A stretch of DNA of 39,627 bases from Bradyrhizobium sp. AUGA SZCCT0283 (GTDB taxonomy: Bacteria; Pseudomonadota; Alphaproteobacteria; Rhizobiales; Xanthobacteraceae), in the NCBI RefSeq assembly GCF_018130385.1, contig NZ_JAFCLU010000047.1, forward strand, positions 1 to 39,627, in the 5' to 3' direction. Of the stretch, positions 34,747-39,627 are shown piece by piece. The notes beneath the pieces are model-generated. The model did not search any database and was not told the origin of the DNA. It saw only the letters and a program-made list of their open reading frames with translations. Each line of letters opens with the position of its first letter. The stretch's first letter is position 1. Position numbers and translations under genes: made by a program.

Positions 34747-35010
34747 GGCGGATTAGCGATAGCGCAGTCCGCCGCACCAAATCGGTAGTCCGTAGGATGG
34801 GTGGAGCGCAGCGAAACCCATCGCCGTCTCAGACCGCAATTGATTGACATCGCTCCACCCGTCCTGCGGGCTAAGCGTAGCCCGGATGAGCGAAGCGATA
34901 TCCGGGTCTTTGCATCCAGCGGTCTCGCATATCGCATGCGCTCATGCGGGCTACCAGTGTGCCAACTCGCGCCTCGGTCGAGACGACGGATTACGCTGTC
35001 GCAATCCGTC
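34747..35010. repeat. Cluster of four REP-like hairpins
   Basis: Four palindromes lie between convergent genes: 34747-34773 (GGCGGATT/AGTCCGCC), 34796-34822 (GATGGGT/ACCCATC), 34881-34906 (CCCGGAT/ATCCGGG) and 34985-35010 (GACGGATT/AATCCGTC). Loops share AGCGAAGCG- or GCGATAGCG-like sequence, so they look like diverged members of one REP family. They may end transcription from both sides. Confidence 0.65.
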
Positions 35011-35054
35011 CTACGCCTTCGGCCACCGTCGTTGCGGCGAAGCGCCGTTCCCGC

Positions 35055-36095
35055 TCACGACTTCTTCGCCTCATCCAGAAACGCCTGGACCGCCTCGAAC
35101 AGCTTGAGCCGATTGCGCTCCATGATGATGGTGTGCGTTCCCTCGGCCAGCGCGACGTAGCGTTTTCCCGGCGAGTTCACCAGCAGCGGAAACAGGGTCT
35201 GTGCCATGTAGGGCGGCGTGTCGCGGTCCCATTCGGCGCCGACCAATAATGTGGGGACCGTGATCCTGGCAGGATCGTAGTAGGGTTTGCCGGCGCCGAA
35301 GAATTCGGCGCCGTCCTGCACGACACCGTTGGGGGCGCGGACCACCGGGGGAGTCATCTGGGCGCCGACCGGATCGGTTGCGAAGGTCGCATCGGCCCAG
35401 GCGTCGAACCAGCCGGCGGGAATGAGATTGGCTTTCTTGTCCTCCGGCACGCCGGTGTACCAGCGCTCCTTGGCCTGATCGCGATTGACCATTCGGTACG
35501 CGCCAAGCTTGCCCGGACCGGCCTGAACGAGAGAGGCCGTCTGCCGGATCCAGGCCGGTGCGTAGAGCACGAGACGTTCGACCTTCGCGGCGTTCTGCGT
35601 GGTGTAGGTCGCCATCAGCGTCGTGCCCCAGGACCAGCCCAAAAGGTTGAGACGCGGAATGTTGCGGCGCTGCAGGATGAAATCGACGGCGGTGCCAATG
35701 TCCTTGACCGCCGTCTGGCCGGTGACAACAGGCGCATTGGCTTCCGGCTTGTCGGCCATCTCGGCAGGCCGCGTGGATTTGCCGTAGCCGCGCAGGTCCA
35801 GAAGCCAGACGTCATATCCGCGTGAGGCGATGTATTCCATCCAGGACAAGCCATCGAGCTTGAGGTCGAACGCCGTCTCGGAAGGGTAGGTCGCGCCGTG
35901 GACGTAGAGCACGGTCTGCTCCGGCCGGAACGAGGTCATGTCGGCGGGGCGTTTGTTGCGGACATATATTTCGATGCCGGGATCGGATGTCTTGACCATC
36001 ATCTCTTCAGTCACCAGAGCCCTCGTCTGTGCCAGCGCGGGAATCGACATGAGCGTTGCGAGAAAAAAGCTTGCCGCAGCGATTGAAATTCTCAA
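35055..36095 (-). CDS. Exported alpha/beta-hydrolase
   Basis: A 346-aa hydrolase with a Sec signal peptide ending near ALAQT (residue 23). YVHGATYP near 64 is the oxyanion region, the nucleophile box is GWSWG (Ser155), an acidic residue is in GAEWDRDTP and the His in EGTHTII. It is periplasmic or secreted. Substrate unknown; esterase or lactonase activity is typical for the fold. Confidence 0.85.
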   Translation of the reverse strand: MRISIAAASFFLATLMSIPALAQTRALVTEEMMVKTSDPGIEIYVRNKRPADMTSFRPEQTVLYVHGATYPSETAFDLKLDGLSWMEYIASRGYDVWLLDLRGYGKSTRPAEMADKPEANAPVVTGQTAVKDIGTAVDFILQRRNIPRLNLLGWSWGTTLMATYTTQNAAKVERLVLYAPAWIRQTASLVQAGPGKLGAYRMVNRDQAKERWYTGVPEDKKANLIPAGWFDAWADATFATDPVGAQMTPPVVRAPNGVVQDGAEFFGAGKPYYDPARITVPTLLVGAEWDRDTPPYMAQTLFPLLVNSPGKRYVALAEGTHTIIMERNRLKLFEAVQAFLDEAKKS

Positions 36096-36471
36096 CGTAG
36101 CCTCCCTCGTATTCTTCGTGTTGCTTCTGAGGTAACGTAGCGGGAATTCCGGCGGCGGTGCACCTATAATTCGAGGCTCCGGTTGAGCGCTTGAATCACA
36201 CCCAGAGCCGGATCATCAACGCGCAACGGCCCGTAGCGTGGCGGCTAACGTTCTGAATTGACTTCCGCTTTCGGTGTCACCGCGGACATGGCTGGACTTG
36301 CCGCTGGGTCGCCCCTGTAGCGAATGACCCCCAAACGGACGTGCGTCTCAAGGATGAACAATCGTGACATCGCCTCCGCAGCGATTTGCCGTTGTGATTG
36401 CGCGCGATACGCCCAACGTAGTCCCCGGGCGTCTCGTATTTGAGCATGCGACAGGCATTTTTTACGGAAAT
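36096..36471. other. Intergenic stretch before the FixK box
   Basis: About 375 bp between the hydrolase (minus) and the FixK-type box. No supported gene or hairpin was found. Confidence 0.4.
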
Positions 36472-36485
36472 TTGATCTAGATCAA
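36472..36485 (+). promoter_or_regulatory. Perfect FNR/FixK box
   Basis: TTGATCTAGATCAA is a perfect TTGAT-N4-ATCAA palindrome, the site of FNR/FixK-type regulators that act at low oxygen. It lies 63 bp upstream of the start of the haem-binding gene, a suitable distance for activation of a promoter in between. Confidence 0.75.
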
Positions 36486-36548
36486 AGCGCGATACCGGCG
36501 TGCAACTCAGCCTGCCATTGCGCTGCTTCCCTCCCTGATGATCAACGT

Positions 36549-37022
36549 TTGCGGAGGAAGATCGACCGCCTACTGCAGCTCTCGGCTGTCGTTGTGGCCG
36601 TTTTGATAGCCGCTCAATTCCTTCGTCCCAACCGCACGAACCCACCAACTGATGTCAACCGCACCATTGCGGCGCATGCCGGCGTAACGAGCGAACTCGT
36701 GCGCGTCCTAGATCGATCATGCGGTGACTGTCATTCGAATTCGACCGTGTGGCCCTGGTACACGAATATCGCGCCGTTCTCCTGGTTCATGGCGTATGGC
36801 GTCAACGAAGGCCGAAAGGCCGTCAACTTCTCAGATTGGGTCGGCTACTCGCCGGGTCAGCAGCGAAAGTTACTGACCGAATCTTGCCATGACGTGATGT
36901 CGGGCAAGATGCCTGGCCCGTACACGGTACTGCGCCCCGAGACTCGGCTCTCGTCCCAGGACATCGATACGATCTGCGCGGCCGCGCGGAAGGCGGAAGC
37001 GAATGCGGGCGTGTCTCAATGA
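36549..37022 (+). CDS. Haem-binding domain protein (CxxCH)
   Basis: A 157-aa membrane-anchored protein. N-terminal TM/anchor helix (LQLSAVVVAVLIAAQFL, about 9-25) followed by RPNRTNPP, typical of the haem-binding (Haem_bd) family; the haem motif is CGDCH at 58-62, followed by SNSTVWPWYTNIAPFSWF. It should face the periplasm with one haem c. The start is a TTG at 36549 (no ATG in frame); the ribosome site is weak, so the start is uncertain. It is the first gene after the FixK box and heads a four-gene run. Confidence 0.8.
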   Translation: MRRKIDRLLQLSAVVVAVLIAAQFLRPNRTNPPTDVNRTIAAHAGVTSELVRVLDRSCGDCHSNSTVWPWYTNIAPFSWFMAYGVNEGRKAVNFSDWVGYSPGQQRKLLTESCHDVMSGKMPGPYTVLRPETRLSSQDIDTICAAARKAEANAGVSQ

Positions 37023-37047
37023 CGACTGACGAGATGGAGGAGGAGCT

Positions 37048-37458
37048 ATGGATTACTTCGAGGTGAGCGCACACCTGACAGTGCGCCCGGGCTGCGTCGA
37101 GGGCTTCAAGAAGCAAGCAGCCGAGTGCATCCGGATCACACAAGAGAAGGACACAGGAACCCTTCGCTACGACTGGTTCCTCAGCAGCGATGGTACTGAG
37201 TGCGAGGTTCGTGAGGCATACACCGGCCCAGAAGCATTGATCGAGCACAACATGCATATCCTGCAAGCTCGTTCAAAGCTATTCAAGGACTACGCTGACA
37301 ATCACTTCATGGTCTTTTACTCGGAACCATCGCAATCGCTGCTCGATTTGCTGAAGACACACCAAGTCGGATTCAAGTGGTTCTCCTTCTTTCGGGGTTT
37401 GGAGGCGATTCCGTCCCGGATTCCTGGAACAGACTCCGAGGCCAAGCAGGCTGTCTAG
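37048..37458 (+). CDS. ABM-fold (antibiotic monooxygenase/quinol monooxygenase-like) protein
   Basis: A 136-aa protein with the dimeric alpha/beta-barrel pattern of the ABM domain: FEVSAHLTVRPGCVEGFKKQAAECIRITQEKD, then LRYDWFLSSDGTECEVREAYTGPEALIEHN. The family includes YgiN-type quinol monooxygenases and haem-degrading relatives, so activity is unknown. GGAGGAGG precedes the ATG. It is 25 nt downstream of the haem-binding gene and 23 nt upstream of the next gene. Confidence 0.8.
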   Translation: MDYFEVSAHLTVRPGCVEGFKKQAAECIRITQEKDTGTLRYDWFLSSDGTECEVREAYTGPEALIEHNMHILQARSKLFKDYADNHFMVFYSEPSQSLLDLLKTHQVGFKWFSFFRGLEAIPSRIPGTDSEAKQAV

Positions 37459-37481
37459 ACCGTCCAGATTGGGAGGCTCTG

Positions 37482-37964
37482 GTGGCTCCAACAACTCTCG
37501 AAGCCAAGGTGTACGACTTCCTCGCCCAAAAACGCATCGCTGTTGCGGGCGTGTCGCGCAACAACAGCCATCATCCGGCCGGTAACCTGATTTATCGCCG
37601 ATTGAAGGAAACGGGGCACGATGTCTTCGCGGTGAACCCGAACATGCAGACCTTCGAAGGCGATCCCTGCTATCCCAACCTGCAATCGATCCCGGGTGGA
37701 GTTGATGGAGTCGTGATCATCACGCGACCTGAGGTCACGAAGCGCATCGTGCACGACTGCAGCGCTGCCGGGGTCCGCCGCGTGTGGATGCACCAATCCC
37801 TCGCGAAAGGATCGAGTGTCTCGCCGCAGGCAGTCGAGTACTGCCGTCAGCACGATATCAGCGTGATCGCCGGTGCCTGCCCGATGATGTACGGCGTGGG
37901 CGTCGACTTCGCACACAGGGGCATGCGATGGATCATGAGACTCACTGGAGGGCTACCCACATGA
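37482..37964 (+). CDS. CoA-binding domain protein
   Basis: A 160-aa protein with the CoA_binding Rossmann-like fold: KRIAVAGVSRNNSHHPAGNLIYRRLKETGHDVFAVNPN and DGVVIITRPEVTKRIVHDCSAAGVRRVWMHQS, ending in ACPMMYGVGV. Such proteins bind CoA; a catalytic role is not known. GGGAGG 5 nt before the GTG at 37482 sets the start. It is followed by a membrane-protein gene with ATGA overlap. Confidence 0.85.
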   Translation: MAPTTLEAKVYDFLAQKRIAVAGVSRNNSHHPAGNLIYRRLKETGHDVFAVNPNMQTFEGDPCYPNLQSIPGGVDGVVIITRPEVTKRIVHDCSAAGVRRVWMHQSLAKGSSVSPQAVEYCRQHDISVIAGACPMMYGVGVDFAHRGMRWIMRLTGGLPT

Positions 37965-38446
37965 GGCGCCACCAGATTGCCTGGATTCTCATCCTCATCG
38001 TCGACCTGGGATACATCGCGTGGGGCGCGGGCGCCGCTGCATTCCCGGATTACCTACTCGGCCCAGGTGGCAAGGCGATCCTGCCCGCCGGGTACGAGGG
38101 CTACTCCGGCGGGTCTTGGTCGGAGCTCGCGGGCGCCTCTCCGCTGATCGCGGGATACATGACGGTGCTGTACCGGATGTACGGCATTTACAACATCCTG
38201 TTCGGACTCATGGGGAGCGCCATCGCGGTCACGGCCTTCCGCCGCCATGAGCGCTGGGCATGGTGGGCGCTGCTCGTGGGCAACACGATCGCATTGGTGT
38301 CGGCGATTACCTACGATAAGACAGTGAATGCTATCGGACCATTCGAGCTGTCCGAATACCTTGGCCTAGCCATGGTATGGGGAGCGCTCGCCGTTACCGC
38401 TCCATTTCGTGTAGCTGCAGCTCGGCCAGTTCGATCGACGAGCTGA
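37961..38446 (+). CDS. Four-helix membrane protein, unknown
   Basis: A 161-aa inner-membrane protein: TM helices near 7-27 (IAWILILIVDLGYIAWGAG), 65-90, 98-120 and 132-150. The start codon overlaps the CoA-binding gene's stop (ATGA), so the two are translationally coupled. No family recognised. Last of the four genes after the FixK box. Confidence 0.8.
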   Translation: MRRHQIAWILILIVDLGYIAWGAGAAAFPDYLLGPGGKAILPAGYEGYSGGSWSELAGASPLIAGYMTVLYRMYGIYNILFGLMGSAIAVTAFRRHERWAWWALLVGNTIALVSAITYDKTVNAIGPFELSEYLGLAMVWGALAVTAPFRVAAARPVRSTS

Positions 38447-38731
38447 GACATCGTCTCGCCTGCGGCTGGAAGACCGCTGCACCAACTCCCCGATGCAGTC
38501 GAATTCCGTTCATGGCATTTTTCGGACATGACGATGTCGCCCGCCGATGTCCGTTCGCTGGGTAAAGCGGACATCCTCCGAGACAATGCCGAAGTCCGCG
38601 AATGATCAACTTCGGACATCGAGGTTTGGCAAGCAGTGCAGGCAGGGCAGTAAAAGTCCCGGGCGACCCTGTCAGCGGTGAGATTCCGCCGGTGCGATGC
38701 GTTAGCTGAGCGGGTGCATCACGGGGGCAAT
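38447..38731. other. Spacer with TGTCCG-rich sequence
   Basis: Contains several CGGACA/TGTCCG hexamers (around 38520-38620), as does the spacer at 14757-14865. From memory such sequence is common as decayed Bradyrhizobium intergenic DNA. No gene supported. Confidence 0.4.
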
Positions 38732-38851
38732 ATAGGGCGGCGGGAGTTCATCAGTCTGGTTGGTGGTGGTGCGGCTTGTCCGGTCGTGGCGCAAGCGAAC
38801 TTTTTTGCCCTCCGCTTTGGAGGCGCTAAGCGGGATGGGCAAGTAATCTGA
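38732..38851 (+). pseudogene. Remnant of an ABC_sub_bind binding-protein start
   Basis: Translation from ATA 38732 gives GRREFISLVGGGAACPVVAQA, which matches the RRREFI-LVGGAAA signal peptide of the very numerous ABC_sub_bind family proteins, but the start codon reads ATA and similarity ends after the signal, followed by a stop at 38849. It is a short leftover of a deleted gene. Confidence 0.6.
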
Positions 38852-38864
38852 TGCTCGTCGGTTG

Positions 38865-39314
38865 CTACTTTTGCTGAACACGACTCAAGTAATCGATAAC
38901 AGCGAGGATGCGTTTTCGCACGACGACTTCCGGGTCTTTCTCCGGCCCGGCCATCTTCCAGTAAGACGGATCGACATAGTGAGGCAAGTTGATAATGGGG
39001 TTGAATCGTTCCCCCCAAATTGGCATTTCACGACTGCCGTGAGCGGGAATTGTTTTCAATCCATCTATGGTTTCATAAACGGCGTTCGCGGGAAAGACCC
39101 CGTTGTTGTTCTTGGCCAACATCGTCAAATCGGGAGGCGGTGTCTTAAGCTGGTCGCTGACCGGTCCTTTGCCTTTTGCATCCGTACCATGACAACTCGC
39201 GCACGAAGACTGAAATTCTGACTTACCGATGTCGGAGTCTTCAGCCCGAGCCGCAGCAGCGAAACCAGCGGTAAGGCTGGCAATTATCAACCATTTTGCA
39301 CCACATTTTATCAT
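38865..39314 (-). CDS. Periplasmic cytochrome c
   Basis: A 149-aa class I cytochrome c: signal peptide to about ARAED (residue 24), haem motif CASCH at 38-42 (FQSSCASCHGTDAKGKGPV), and a probable axial Met in SREMPIWGERF. The ATG at 39314 has CGGAG about 9 nt upstream; a GTG at 39329 is an alternative. A FixK-like site lies 59 bp upstream. Confidence 0.88.
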   Translation of the reverse strand: MIKCGAKWLIIASLTAGFAAAARAEDSDIGKSEFQSSCASCHGTDAKGKGPVSDQLKTPPPDLTMLAKNNNGVFPANAVYETIDGLKTIPAHGSREMPIWGERFNPIINLPHYVDPSYWKMAGPEKDPEVVVRKRILAVIDYLSRVQQK

Positions 39315-39339
39315 GTCGCGCTCCGACACTGGCTAAAAG

Positions 39340-39627
39340 GAATTTAATATTAGCCGCTTTGCTCCCCGACAGTTTGACGCACATCAAGACAGTTGGCCGT
39401 GCGCGATGGCGCGATTTTCCGCAGCAACTTCAACGTGATTTGCCCCGTCCAGTCTCGCGCGCAAAAATATTCCGCTTTTCATCCGACCCAAATCAGTGGC
39501 TCTTTCTGCGTCGTCCCGACCCGGCAAGAGGGGCGGATCGCGCGTCGTCGCGAACGCGGGACGGGATGCGGTGGACGCAGGCAGCGTCAGGCGCGAAAGG
39601 TTGTTCGCAGGGCGGGTTTTCCCGTGA
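39340..39627. repeat. Probable recurrent Bradyrhizobium intergenic sequence (continues past the window)
   Basis: The stretch (GTTTGACGCACATCAAG, later GTGATTTGCCCCGTC and GCAGGGCGGGTTTTCCCGTGA) strongly resembles, from memory, an intergenic sequence repeated many times in Bradyrhizobium genomes. No coding signal was seen in it. Confidence 0.5.
39374..39387 (-). promoter_or_regulatory. FixK/FNR-like box upstream of cytochrome c
   Basis: TTGACGCACATCAA is TTGA-N6-TCAA, one base off the perfect TTGAT-N4-ATCAA, 59 bp from the cytochrome c start. It lies inside sequence that appears to be a recurrent intergenic element. Confidence 0.45.

Noticed and set aside
35055..36095. Haloalkane dehalogenase or specific lactonase for the secreted hydrolase
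   Set aside because: Only generic alpha/beta-hydrolase motifs are visible; specificity cannot be assigned.
1..39627. tRNA, rRNA, CRISPR arrays and intact insertion sequences
   Set aside because: No cloverleaf-like, rRNA-like, regularly spaced repeat or transposase sequence could be supported by reading both strands.

Overview
The window reads as a stretch of Bradyrhizobium (or very close Nitrobacteraceae) chromosome. It is GC-rich, and genes mostly start behind GGAGG-type ribosome binding sites. It carries several interspersed palindromes I recognise from that group, a complete very-long-chain-fatty-acid lipid A cluster (acpXL to lpxXL), a DUF6894 protein, a PHB-depolymerase-type esterase and many unlinked periplasmic binding proteins. 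No rRNA, tRNA, CRISPR array, integrase or intact insertion sequence was seen.

Layout. 1-4.4 kb (minus strand): a class III adenylate cyclase cut by the window edge, a PHB-depolymerase-type esterase coupled to a ribbon-helix-helix regulator with a probable operator, and a Tat-exported sugar-type binding protein. 4.6-11.1 kb: signalling genes, namely a CHASE3-PAS-PAS histidine kinase, a lone cyclic-nucleotide-binding protein, an L,D-transpeptidase lipoprotein, and an OmpR/HAMP-kinase pair whose kinase carries an in-frame palindromic repeat. 11.3-14.7 kb: small exported or membrane proteins (Gly/His-rich, Met-rich EF-hand, small cytochrome c, a four-helix-type membrane protein broken by a frameshift). 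14.9-22.7 kb: an alpha/beta-hydrolase/cyclase fusion, a Bug-type binding protein, a two-gene operon of a vanadium-haloperoxidase-like protein and a haem c protein, small genes and a GNAT acetyltransferase. 22.8-25.8 kb: rhodanese, aminotransferase and PotF-like genes in tandem, then two long palindromic repeats around a 37-codon ORF.

25.9-30.2 kb (minus) is the lipid A VLCFA operon: acpXL, fabZXL, fabF2XL, fabF1XL, lpxXL. It should build and attach the very long hydroxylated acyl chain of rhizobial lipid A. The alcohol-dehydrogenase gene usual in other rhizobia is absent between fabF1XL and lpxXL, and FabF2XL lacks a catalytic His, which suggests a ketosynthase/chain-length-factor-like pair. 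30.5-32.1 kb is an AT-richer insert with a DUF2806 protein and a membrane-anchored protein of unknown function. 32.2-34.7 kb is mobA (3-hydroxybenzoate 4-monooxygenase) divergent from a MarR regulator, with a 23-bp palindrome between them. 34.7-36.1 kb holds four REP-like hairpins and a secreted alpha/beta hydrolase.

36.4-38.4 kb is probably the most interesting unit. A perfect FNR/FixK box (TTGAT-N4-ATCAA) stands before four tightly packed genes: a haem-binding CxxCH protein, a monooxygenase-fold (ABM) protein, a CoA-binding protein and a four-helix membrane protein. A second FixK-like site, inside what looks like a recurrent Bradyrhizobium intergenic sequence, stands before a cytochrome c gene at the right edge. 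Together they suggest a low-oxygen-induced periplasmic/membrane redox module that I do not recognise as a named system.
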